This document shows, in pieces, positions 8,731 through 15,197 of a stretch of 21,788 nt of DNA. Location: assembly GCA_003513495.1 (NCBI GenBank), contig DOPM01000018.1, forward strand, positions 963 to 22,750. The letters are read 5' to 3'. The stretch comes from Desulfosporosinus sp. Its GTDB lineage: Bacteria > Bacillota > Desulfitobacteriia > Desulfitobacteriales > Desulfitobacteriaceae. The translations under genes and the position numbers were made by a program. The notes under the pieces are model-generated. The model did no database searches. It was not told where the DNA came from and saw only the letters and a program-made list of their open reading frames with translations. The first letter of the stretch is position 1, and each line of letters starts with the position of its first letter.

Positions 8731-9786
8731 TCAATTTTGAGCTTGAACCCAAATTCTTAACCGAGTTAAAGTCTCAGCCCAATAGGTCAATCTTGTATAG
8801 CGCAAAAACTTTTCCGGGGAAATGATGGCTAGTTTTCCTGGACGAATATTCTTTGGAGTTCCCTCTTCTGTCCATTGGACGCCGTCTGGGCTAAGCTCTG
8901 TCTGTACGTATGCAAGCTGGCTGCCAGAATTATAAACTGCAAAGGAACAGCGAGTAAGTGACGAAATATCTCGAGTAATAGTTGACGATATTGTTTCACT
9001 AGCCGTAACATCTTCTAAACTTTCATAAAATCCGTGCCCGCTAATTTCTACTTGTACCCGACCACTTACTGATGTTGCTATAGGGACTTGATTGCTTCCA
9101 AATATCTGAACTTTATCTCGAATTGGTGTGAGATTTCTAACATCAGCATTAACATTGGCTTGGACATTCACTGGGATCTTGAGAGGAATTGGCGAAGCAA
9201 GCTGAATGGGTTTAATGATTTCTCCAATCGTCTGTATAGAATTGATCTGATGGACCTGTTGCCTAGACTTCTTTGCTCGCCTTTTCATATGATTTGGAGA
9301 AAGTGAATAGGCAATTATTTTGTATATTGTTGATGCTCCTGGGCCTAAAATTCCAGTTTCCAAACGCAAGAACTCAACATCAGACCCCGCACTAACGACT
9401 TGCTTAATCTGTTCTGGCTCTATCCCTAGCGGGTAAGAATAATCCCAAGGCTTCAATACTTCTCCCTTAGAAACGATCGGGTAAATGCGCAAATACGCCT
9501 GTGTATTAGACTGATCACCTTTTAGGATAATTTTAACTAGCCATTCCTTTGAATTTCTAAGTCTAAGAGATGCATTACGCATTTGGATGATTCCTGCTCG
9601 TAGGGCCGTTTTATTACTGATCTTCAGAAATGGTTTTTCATAAGGTTCCTGATTGAATATCCAATTCGATTGATAATTCCCTCCAATTTCTAACCAGGCC
9701 TCAGGAAAATCGGCTTCGGTTTTGCCTTTTTTAAAAAAATCACCGTTAGGTACTCTATTGAATGTCCCCACTAAAGTTCTCTTCAT
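8731..9786 (-). CDS. DUF6385-type two-domain beta-rich protein (351 aa)
   Basis: Starts at ATG 9786, with AGGGATGG about nine bases upstream. It is a paralogue of the gene at 7733-8653. The N-terminal domain has NGDFFKKGKTEADFPEAW, ISNKTALRAGII and a Tyr-rich beta region. A basic segment HMKRRAKKSRQQ near 165-176 and a Val/Pro-rich linker follow. The motif DKVQIFGSNQVPIAT (about 230-244) also occurs in the left-edge protein (VKIFGSN), tying the three together. The C-terminal domain has SPDGVQWTEEG and ends WVQAQ. The extra 45 residues relative to its paralogue lie mainly in the linker. It shares a strand with the downstream paralogue at a 77-base gap and is probably co-transcribed. No export signal is visible; mother-cell assembly onto a spore surface would not need one, but this is speculation. 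Confidence 0.72.
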   Translation of the reverse strand: MKRTLVGTFNRVPNGDFFKKGKTEADFPEAWLEIGGNYQSNWIFNQEPYEKPFLKISNKTALRAGIIQMRNASLRLRNSKEWLVKIILKGDQSNTQAYLRIYPIVSKGEVLKPWDYSYPLGIEPEQIKQVVSAGSDVEFLRLETGILGPGASTIYKIIAYSLSPNHMKRRAKKSRQQVHQINSIQTIGEIIKPIQLASPIPLKIPVNVQANVNADVRNLTPIRDKVQIFGSNQVPIATSVSGRVQVEISGHGFYESLEDVTASETISSTITRDISSLTRCSFAVYNSGSQLAYVQTELSPDGVQWTEEGTPKNIRPGKLAIISPEKFLRYTRLTYWAETLTRLRIWVQAQN

Positions 9787-9900
9787 AATTGTTAACCATC
9801 CCTTTCGCCTCGCTCAAGGCACAAAACGTAAAACCTCCTACAACCCAACCCGGACGATTAATAAAGTACTTTAACCTATCCTATCGGTTAAAACCCTAAA

Positions 9901-9928
9901 ATATCACTAGAATAGACAAGCTTCTCAA
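9901..9928 (-). promoter_or_regulatory. candidate sigma-A promoter of the DUF6385 gene pair
   Basis: On the minus strand TTGAGA (9928-9923) and TGATAT (9906-9901) are 16 bases apart, about 115 bases before ATG 9786. The leader also contains a good AGGAGG not linked to a long ORF. Moderate to weak support. Confidence 0.35.
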
Positions 9929-9980
9929 AGCAAAAATCATAAACCCACGCAATTAGTATGGGTTGATGTATGGATATGTA

Positions 9981-10021
9981 AATTAAAGGGATTAGCCATT
10001 AACTAGCTAATCCCTTTAATT
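9981..10021. terminator. bidirectional Rho-independent terminator
   Basis: A perfect 16-bp stem, AATTAAAGGGATTAGC (9981-9996) against GCTAATCCCTTTAATT (10006-10021), encloses a 9-base loop. A/T-rich ends flank both sides. It lies directly after the CapA-family gene on the minus strand, its most likely client. Confidence 0.85.
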
Positions 10022-10064
10022 TATGTGGATATGAAGATTTTTGTGAACTATACATCTGGGGAGT

Positions 10065-11255
10065 CTATTCCTCTTCGTTATTAAATGGTGTACCTAATTG
10101 CCTTTGAGTTTGCGCAAGGACCTGTTTCAAAACTGTCAAATCCGAAGGCTTTAGGTAAGGGTCTCTGCCCTCTTGTACTTGGCGAATGGCAGCTTTAACA
10201 TCCACTACGCGAAAACGAAGACGCCCATTGTCCCGATAACTATGTGAATAGGTTGGGGTGTATGATACATTTTTTAGAATAGTTTCCCCTGCATTCACGT
10301 CCTTTTGAAAGGACAAGTTTAAAATTACTCCGCTATTCCGTTCAACCCCACGTTGATCCCCAATAAAATTGCCCATTGAATAAATAACAAACTTATCTTT
10401 GTTATTTATTCTCATAACTTCCATGGGTTGAATTACATGAGGGTGACTACCTAGGATGACATCCACTCCCGCCTCAAGGAAGATACGAGCCAGTTCTTTT
10501 TGATCCGCCGTTGGCTGTAGGCTATATTCAACCCCCCAATGTAACACGAGAACTAGAACATCCACCTTTGGTCGGAGGTTACTAACATCCTTTAAGATTG
10601 TCTCCCGATTGAGGAAATTGAAAAAATAGGGGTGTTCCTTTGGAACTGGAATCCCATTTGTTCCATAACTGTAAGCCAGATACCCAACTCGGACTCCCCC
10701 TAGATCTTTAATCAAATAGGTATCCTTCTCCTCTTGACTTTGATATGTCCCTACAATATCTAATCCTGCATTTCTTAAGACTCTCATGGTTTTTATCGCA
10801 CCCGGGTAACCTCTATCTAAAATATGGTTATTCGCGGTGATGACCAAGTCATAGCCTGCTTCTTTAAGAGTTGCAGCCATTTCATCCGGGCTATTAAACT
10901 TAGGATATCCTGTATAACCTGAATCTCTACCCGCCATTGCTGCTTCAAAGTTGGTAGAAGCATAATCACCATACTGAATTAAGGATTTTACAGGAGCGAA
11001 GAAAGTGTCGAATCGGAAGGTTCCGTCCGCCTGCTGACCGGAGGCTATTTGAGTATTGTGCATTAGAATGTCCCCAGTTGCCACTAGAGTAACGGTTTTT
11101 CGGACAGGAGTTTTTGGTTCTTTTTCCGGGGATATTTCCCCTGACCCTCCAACGCCTGGCTTTGAAATTTTATTTGGTGCTAACGTCGGTTGAACCCCAC
11201 ATCCCAATAAAGTTAAACATAAAAATCCTATAACAATGAGTCTTGAACGTTTCAG
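10065..11255 (-). CDS. CapA-family (PGA_cap) metallophosphatase-like lipoprotein, CTG start
   Basis: The body is a CapA/PgsA-type calcineurin-like fold: VTLVATGDILMH, TNFEAAMAG, ITANNHILDRG, LHWGVEYS, GSHPHVIQPMEV and IYSMGNF in the family's usual order. I extend it to CTG 11255. From there the frame reads LKRSRLIVIGFLCLTLLGCG, a textbook lipoprotein signal peptide with lipobox LLGC, giving 396 residues. An in-frame TAA lies two codons above the CTG, and no ATG, GTG or TTG occurs before the lipobox TTG itself, which as a start would destroy the signal. AAAGGGGTG is seven bases before the CTG. The mature protein should be lipid-anchored outside the membrane. CapA proteins support poly-gamma-glutamate export, but no capB/capC neighbours are present, so the role here is open. 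Confidence 0.82.
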   Translation of the reverse strand: MKRSRLIVIGFLCLTLLGCGVQPTLAPNKISKPGVGGSGEISPEKEPKTPVRKTVTLVATGDILMHNTQIASGQQADGTFRFDTFFAPVKSLIQYGDYASTNFEAAMAGRDSGYTGYPKFNSPDEMAATLKEAGYDLVITANNHILDRGYPGAIKTMRVLRNAGLDIVGTYQSQEEKDTYLIKDLGGVRVGYLAYSYGTNGIPVPKEHPYFFNFLNRETILKDVSNLRPKVDVLVLVLHWGVEYSLQPTADQKELARIFLEAGVDVILGSHPHVIQPMEVMRINNKDKFVIYSMGNFIGDQRGVERNSGVILNLSFQKDVNAGETILKNVSYTPTYSHSYRDNGRLRFRVVDVKAAIRQVQEGRDPYLKPSDLTVLKQVLAQTQRQLGTPFNNEEE

Positions 11256-11262
11256 AAATTAT

Positions 11263-11271
11263 CACCCCTTT
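11263..11271 (-). promoter_or_regulatory. ribosome binding site that supports the CTG start
   Basis: AAAGGGGTG on the minus strand is followed by ATAATTT and then CTG 11255. No other purine-rich site precedes the lipoprotein gene, so this site decides the start. Confidence 0.65.
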
Positions 11272-11486
11272 CTATTTAGTTTCGATAAAAGGTGGAGGTT
11301 TCCTTCCAATTTCGAGAATATATTCAAAATGGAACATAAATTTATTCTAAAATTTGGTTTTATGATTAATTAACTCCTTTTATCAAAAACTCCTAAAAAA
11401 TGGGCATTGATTCCTCCTTCAATTCGTGCTAAATTTGTATTGTACAAGTTATATAAAAGAAATTAAAGACATTAGCGCAAAAACTT
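11272..11486. other. AT-rich intergenic stretch without a gene
   Basis: The region upstream of the CapA-family gene holds no coding frame with a ribosome binding site. I see only A/T-rich sequence, an ATTGTACAAG near-palindrome around 11439-11448, and no convincing promoter for either strand, although the lipoprotein gene must be transcribed from here. Confidence 0.5.
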
Positions 11487-11517
11487 AAACCTCCCGACGG
11501 GGAGGTTTCTTTTTTTT
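11487..11517 (+). terminator. Rho-independent terminator (plus strand)
   Basis: AAACCTCCC (11487-11495) pairs with GGGAGGTTT (11500-11508) around a GACG loop, followed by CTTTTTTTT on the plus strand. No plus-strand gene is recognised upstream, so it may end an unannotated short transcript. Confidence 0.8.
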
Positions 11518-11544
11518 AAGAAAAACCGAGGCTGGCGCCTCGGT
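11518..11544 (-). terminator. Rho-independent terminator of the homocysteine operon
   Basis: Read on the minus strand, ACCGAGGC and GCCTCGGT form an 8-bp stem with a 4-base loop, followed by TTTTTCTT. It lies 37 bases after the end of the UPF0280 gene. Confidence 0.85.
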
Positions 11545-11580
11545 CCTTTCGTACGGAATTATACTAATAAAACGATGGGG

Positions 11581-12354
11581 CTAAGATCCTTCGCTGTGCT
11601 CAGGATGACAAGCTTTTATCGGTAGCAGCTTTACATTTCCCCAAACAGCTAAGCGTTCGTCTTTTATGATTAGAACACCCGTAACCCCTTTAATCCGAGA
11701 AGCAAATTCAAGGGCTCCTTCTAAATCCTCCACAGTCTGAACAAGGTTTCCCGTTGCCGTGGCTACTGCATCCGCTAAGGGAACCGAGGGTGAAAGGACA
11801 ACTACGGCGTCGGCTTGACCAAAACTCAAGGAGTGACCTATTTTTCCAGAGGATGTGCAAATTCCAAGAGGAGTCTGGTCCGGTTTAACCTCAATTGCAA
11901 TTCGATTGGACAAAGGGGATTCCCCAGCATAAATCCCAACCTTGCGAATCCGACTGGTACGCATAAAAACATCCCCGCCGTTTTCCACAATCACATCCCG
12001 GGAGCGCTTGGCAATGGATTTTCCAACCCATTCTGCCACGGCTCCTGCAACTGCAGCCATGGGACCCACTCCGGCAAGGCGTCCGGCTTCTGCCATAGTC
12101 TGAACAATTACTGGAGCATCTGATAAAACTGTGTATGGTGTTAAAGAACTTACAAAATCATGATCAACTTGAATATAATCTTCAAGTGGCTTGCGACAGA
12201 CGCGAATGGTTTCTGCTACCCACTCTACCAGTTCGGGGGAAAATCGTTCTTTTCGTATTCCAATATCCAAATCCGTTTCTTCCACAACGATCTGAAAATG
12301 TACAAGATCCTCTTGGCGGTGATACTCCCGATAAGTGCGTTCCGTAAAATCCAA
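11581..12354 (-). CDS. UPF0280/COG2122 ApbE-like protein of homocysteine synthesis
   Basis: A 257-residue protein of the UPF0280 family, distantly ApbE-like: VIENGGDVFMR-type motif (VENGGDVFM), GPMAAVAGAVAEWVG, and GICTSSGKIGHSLSFGQADA. COG2122 proteins are implicated with DUF39 and NIL-ferredoxin proteins in homocysteine formation from aspartate semialdehyde in methanogens and other anaerobes; the exact step is not settled. It starts with TTG 12354, immediately abutting the TAA of the upstream gene, with GGAGG 11 bases upstream inside that gene, so coupling is expected. The last ten residues (ACHPEHSEGS) are encoded by a dispersed-type repeat (11583-11610) and are probably a recent addition to the natural C-terminus. 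Confidence 0.88.
   Translation of the reverse strand: MDFTERTYREYHRQEDLVHFQIVVEETDLDIGIRKERFSPELVEWVAETIRVCRKPLEDYIQVDHDFVSSLTPYTVLSDAPVIVQTMAEAGRLAGVGPMAAVAGAVAEWVGKSIAKRSRDVIVENGGDVFMRTSRIRKVGIYAGESPLSNRIAIEVKPDQTPLGICTSSGKIGHSLSFGQADAVVVLSPSVPLADAVATATGNLVQTVEDLEGALEFASRIKGVTGVLIIKDERLAVWGNVKLLPIKACHPEHSEGS
11583..11610. repeat. dispersed repeat-like element at the gene end
   Basis: AAGATCCTTCGCTGTGCTCA followed by GGATGACA is the widespread 'TGTCATCCTGAGC...AAGGATCTT' type of bacterial interspersed repeat (recognised from memory). TCCT...AGGA and GC...GC can form a small imperfect hairpin. Only one copy is in this window. It supplies the last codons and the stop of the UPF0280 gene. Confidence 0.55.
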
Positions 12355-12762
12355 TTACAGACGAACCTCCATGGCCCACATTGGGCAGACTTTCACACAA
12401 AGCTGACAAAAAACACATTGATCTCCATCGAAGCGCACTTCCATCGATGGGCGTTCCATATATAAGGCGCCCGTTGGACAAACCCCGGTGCACGCTCCAC
12501 ACATGACACATTTCTCTTCATTGCGTACGATTTCTTGATTGAGGGCTTGAACTGAAACCCCCAGATCTCGCAAATAGTTTAGTCCGTTTTCACTCTGATC
12601 TCCGGTAACCTCTAAGATCATTGTACCTTCTTTTTGCGGGTTGACGTCCGCTTTCACGATATTCACCACTAAATCGTAATCTTTAACCAAGCGGTACACA
12701 ATAGGCTTAACGGAGATGTCTGTTCCAAAACGCAATACTATTCTCTTCGGCGACACTTTCAT
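12355..12762 (-). CDS. NIL-domain ferredoxin of homocysteine synthesis
   Basis: A 135-residue protein. Residues 1-75 form an NIL domain (KRIVLRFGTDISVKPIVYRL), usually linked to methionine or sulfur compounds. The rest has two complete [4Fe-4S] motifs, CVMCGACTGVCP and CVFCQLCVKVCP. This architecture matches the NIL/Fd component that works with DUF39 proteins in reductive sulfur transfer to aspartate semialdehyde. AAAGGAGG lies just before ATG 12762. The start overlaps the stop of the DUF39 gene as TGATG, a tight coupling. The likely role is electron supply for sulfide-dependent formation of homocysteine. Confidence 0.92.
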   Translation of the reverse strand: MKVSPKRIVLRFGTDISVKPIVYRLVKDYDLVVNIVKADVNPQKEGTMILEVTGDQSENGLNYLRDLGVSVQALNQEIVRNEEKCVMCGACTGVCPTGALYMERPSMEVRFDGDQCVFCQLCVKVCPMWAMEVRL

Positions 12763-13958
12763 CAATCCTCCTTTAAACTGTGAGCGATAACGCCATCAGC
12801 GGGTGAGGGAAGAGTTTTAACCGGCTCTGTTAACTGGAACTCTCCTTTTTGAATCCACCCTTTTAAAGTAGCTGCGATCTCACGGGCCCGGGGCAGACTC
12901 GATAAAGGAGCCGTGGATACTTCTTTACCATTGACAGTGATCTTTCCGCTCTTAAGGTCTGCATAACTAACATATCCCAGATTACCCGGAGTAAATGAAG
13001 GATAAGCCTCCCCATAGTCGACTACGGGAGCAAACAATTCCTCATCCTTCTTAGCAGCATATAGGGCAATCTCCTCATTTAGAATTGGGATCGGTATGCC
13101 GATTCCAACACTCAGGGTTGCTCCATACCCTAGATAACTGGTACCAACAAGCCATCGCGGACTCATTTGCTTCAGATCCCCTGTAACAGCCAGTGTTCCC
13201 CCTGCACTACCCAGTTCTTTACCATCTGAGTCAATCATGGATGGAAAATGTTGAGTACCGTTCCAGGCAACATAACCAATTCCGCCGCCGAGAAAAATTT
13301 TTGTTCCCACACCAATTGTTTTGAAATGGGGGTCCTTCAAAAGCGGGCTCAGTTGTCCTGCTGTAGAAAAATTGGCATTACCTAAATTGGGCTTGATCAT
13401 TCCCATATACGTGTAAATCGTTCGGTCAGTTAGATTGACGGCACAGTTATAATTCTGATAGCAATTGCGAGGATTAAATAGAATTGCCTCATTGATCTCA
13501 TCCAATGTAATAGTCGTTTCTAAATTGCGACGAGGGTAACAGTCTGTACCATAGGCTAGTGCTTTTAATTTAACAGGTTTGCGTGCCACGAGGTCCGCAA
13601 TAACATGTCCTCCGCCATATCTAAATTCCCCCGGATAGTTACTGTTAAGAGGATCATCTTCGTGCATCTCCGTCGCACCGATATAGGCATCAACTGCCGC
13701 TATTCCTGTGTAAGCGGCTACCCCGTTCAGCCAAACTTTCTGCATTTTCATACGTGGGGCTGTATGCCCAAAACTTAAAAAGGCACCCGAGGAACACATC
13801 GGAGCGAAGGTGCCCGTCGTTACCACGTCGACTTCTTGGGCTGCTTTGGAGAGGCCTTTTTCTTCTACTAGGGAGATAAGCTCCTCAGCCGTCACCACTA
13901 CTGCTTTACCTGCTTTGATCTTTGCATTAATTTCTGCATATGTTTTTTCTACACCCAT
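12762..13958 (-). CDS. homocysteine biosynthesis protein, DUF39/COG1900
   Basis: A 398-residue protein of the DUF39 (COG1900) family: TFAPMCSSGAFLSFGH near 50-65, AYGTDCYPRR near 135-143 and NPRNCYQNYNCAVNLTDR further on. Cys55 and Cys140 fall in the best-conserved-looking segments and are candidates for persulfide chemistry. The family is genetically and biochemically linked to making homocysteine from aspartate semialdehyde and sulfide in anaerobes lacking the usual O-acylhomoserine route. I chose ATG 13958, preceded by GGAGGTG at about ten bases, over a GTG four codons upstream that lies within that ribosome binding site. No C-terminal CBS pair is present, unlike some archaeal members. The gene is first in a three-gene operon under a SAM-I riboswitch, which fits a methionine-supply role. 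Confidence 0.93.
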   Translation of the reverse strand: MGVEKTYAEINAKIKAGKAVVVTAEELISLVEEKGLSKAAQEVDVVTTGTFAPMCSSGAFLSFGHTAPRMKMQKVWLNGVAAYTGIAAVDAYIGATEMHEDDPLNSNYPGEFRYGGGHVIADLVARKPVKLKALAYGTDCYPRRNLETTITLDEINEAILFNPRNCYQNYNCAVNLTDRTIYTYMGMIKPNLGNANFSTAGQLSPLLKDPHFKTIGVGTKIFLGGGIGYVAWNGTQHFPSMIDSDGKELGSAGGTLAVTGDLKQMSPRWLVGTSYLGYGATLSVGIGIPIPILNEEIALYAAKKDEELFAPVVDYGEAYPSFTPGNLGYVSYADLKSGKITVNGKEVSTAPLSSLPRAREIAATLKGWIQKGEFQLTEPVKTLPSPADGVIAHSLKED

Positions 13959-14030
13959 GACGATCTCCACCTCCAGATTTGATACACCCTTGTACTAATA
14001 AACTATAGACGAGAGAAAAATTACCTAATA

Positions 14031-14060
14031 GAAAAGACCTCTTCTGTGATAGAAGAGGCC
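14031..14060 (-). terminator. riboswitch expression-platform terminator
   Basis: On the minus strand CCTCTTCT and AGAAGAGG pair around a 5-base loop and are followed by TCTTTTC. Its 5' arm CTCTTCTATC can instead pair with the GATAAGAG 3' arm of the SAM aptamer P1 stem, giving a mutually exclusive antiterminator. This is the standard SAM-off transcriptional switch. Confidence 0.88.
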
Positions 14061-14083
14061 AAAATCTCAAATATTCGACACTC

Positions 14084-14213
14084 CTCTTATCTGCCAGGAA
14101 AATCTTCTCCTGCAAGAATTAGCACCATGCTTTGTCCACGCCATGACATCGTCGCGCATCAAGCTGGTTGCCGGGTTTCATAGGGCTAGTCCCTCCACCA
14201 CTCCGGATAAGAG
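14084..14213 (-). promoter_or_regulatory. SAM-I (S-box) riboswitch aptamer
   Basis: On the minus strand P1 is CTCTTATC (14213-14206) with GATAAGAG (14091-14084). Between them lie the S-box core GTGGTGGAGGGACTAGCCC, ATGAAACCCGGCAACC and GGTGCTAATTC, then GGCAGATAAGAG. All conserved blocks are in order. It precedes the DUF39 operon, so high S-adenosylmethionine should terminate transcription before the homocysteine genes. Confidence 0.97.
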
Positions 14214-14238
14214 CTTATTAATTAAATTCATTACGCTG

Positions 14239-14267
14239 AGTCTAACATCTAGTTTATATCATGTCAA
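14239..14267 (-). promoter_or_regulatory. sigma-A promoter of the homocysteine operon
   Basis: On the minus strand a perfect TTGACA (14267-14262) and TAGACT (14244-14239) are 17 bases apart, about 26 bases before the riboswitch P1 stem. Confidence 0.8.
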
Positions 14268-14373
14268 CATAAACTTTTTGTTAATGTTAGCCTGAAGTTG
14301 GAGCAAACTAATGTAAAATATTTCATGCTTTAGACATAATATAATACGACATATTCCTACATATAATAGTATC

Positions 14374-14447
14374 AAGTCTTTTTCGTTTTCTTCATGTAGT
14401 TAGTCCTCTTATTTCGATCTCCTTAGACCCTAAGGAGATCTTTTTTT
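14374..14447 (+). ncRNA. putative small RNA, copy A (CATGTAGTTA family)
   Basis: A TATAAT at 14362-14367 (another at 14340-14345) precedes a roughly 75-base U-rich segment containing CATGTAGTTA (14393-14402). A strong terminator ends it. The same layout and decamer recur at 19324-19404. There is no coding frame: the AUG in the decamer is followed at once by UAG and lacks a ribosome binding site. Start and function are inferred; the -35 region is poor. Confidence 0.45.
14416..14447 (+). terminator. Rho-independent terminator of sRNA-like copy A
   Basis: GATCTCCTTA (14416-14425) and TAAGGAGATC (14431-14440) form a perfect 10-bp stem around GACCC, followed by seven T. Confidence 0.92.
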
Positions 14448-14569
14448 GTCATTTATATCCCAAACTTAAAGGCTGTAGGATGATTCCCTTGCTCCATCTA
14501 CCCTAACGTGTCAAACTACCTCTGGATAACATAGAGTAAACAGAGTGTATATTGAGGGGAGGTTCCTAC

Positions 14570-15130
14570 ATGATTTATCCAACCCAACATGCGCCAGATT
14601 TCGAAGCCGAGGCATACCAAAATGGTAAAAAAGTAACGATTCGCCTAAAGGATTTCCAAAATCAACGGGTTCTCCTATTCTTCTATGCCAGCGATTTTAC
14701 CTTTGTTTGACCGACAGAATTGGCAGCCGTGGCTGCCCAAGAGGAGACATTTCAAAAACTTGGTGTAATAACTTTAGCTATTAGTACAGACAGTGTCTAT
14801 TCTCATAAGGTCTTCGCAGAAACATCTCCCTCTGCACGTACCATACATTATCCCCTCCTATCTGACCGTTCACACTCCATATCATATCAATATGGCGTCC
14901 TTAGAGCAGAATTAGGAATTGCTTACCGAGCTACCTTTATTATTTCTCCTAATCATAAGGTACAGTATGCCAGTCTCTATCCTCCCGAGGTTGGCCGTAA
15001 CGTCTCTGAGATTATTCGGGTTATACAGGGACTGATCTATGAAGAAACGACTGGTCTTGGGGTACCTGCATACTGGAAGCCTGGAATGACTGGTATCCTT
15101 AAGGATTTTAAATTCGTGGGAAAAGTCTAA
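14570..15130 (+). CDS. prxU: selenocysteine-containing peroxiredoxin (AhpC/Prx1-like), TGA = Sec47
   Basis: Starts at ATG 14570, with AGGGGAGG seven bases upstream. The frame is open for 186 residues except for one in-frame TGA at 14708-14710. The flanking sequence FYASDFTFV-TGA-PTEL aligns exactly with the peroxiredoxin active site FYP.DFTFVCPTEL, so TGA occupies the peroxidatic cysteine. A SECIS-like hairpin follows directly. Other family features remain: the catalytic Thr (DFTFV), the YRATFII arginine region and the C-terminal PAYWKPG. The PxxxTxxC proline is Ala here. No cysteine occurs anywhere in the product, and the resolving-Cys motif VCPA is GVPA, so turnover must rely on an external thiol. 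The role is reduction of peroxides in the cytoplasm. Ordinary gene calling would start the protein downstream of the TGA and lose the active site. Confidence 0.9.
14708..14740 (+). promoter_or_regulatory. bacterial SECIS element downstream of the Sec codon
   Basis: UGA at 14708-14710 is followed after nine bases by UUGGCAGC (14720-14727), loop CGUG (14728-14731) and GCUGCC-C-AA (14732-14740). This gives six perfect pairs plus two A-U pairs across a bulged C. The apical loop contains GU, and the distance from the UGA is as in known bacterial SECIS elements recognised by SelB. Confidence 0.85.
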
Positions 15131-15138
15131 TTCAATGC

Positions 15139-15180
15139 TAATAATTATTAAATCATAGGGTATTCTAAAGGTATTCCAAC
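15139..15180. repeat. palindrome and tandem direct repeat before the small-protein pair
   Basis: TAATAATTATTA (15139-15150) is a perfect 12-base palindrome, loosely like a Fur/PerR-type operator half-pattern. Immediately after, GGTATTCTAAA and GGTATTCCAAC (15159-15169, 15170-15180) form an adjacent direct repeat. Both lie in the 67-base gap between the peroxiredoxin and the next start, where a promoter or operator would be expected. The function is not shown. Confidence 0.35.
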
Positions 15181-15197
15181 AATAGGGAGGAATACTT

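Noticed and set aside
11815..12465. Several overlapping plus-strand frames opposite the UPF0280 and ferredoxin genes
   Set aside because: They are antisense to well-identified genes, have low-complexity composition and no ribosome binding sites.
14394..14399. AUG-UAG start-stop in the sRNA-like decamer as a minimal ORF
   Set aside because: No Shine-Dalgarno sequence precedes it in either copy, so translation is unlikely to be the function.
14720..15130. Peroxiredoxin ORF starting after the TGA as a separate 136-residue gene
   Set aside because: It has no ribosome binding site at that start and lacks the active-site half. The upstream frame is homologous and continuous through the TGA, so it is the C-terminal part of a selenoprotein.
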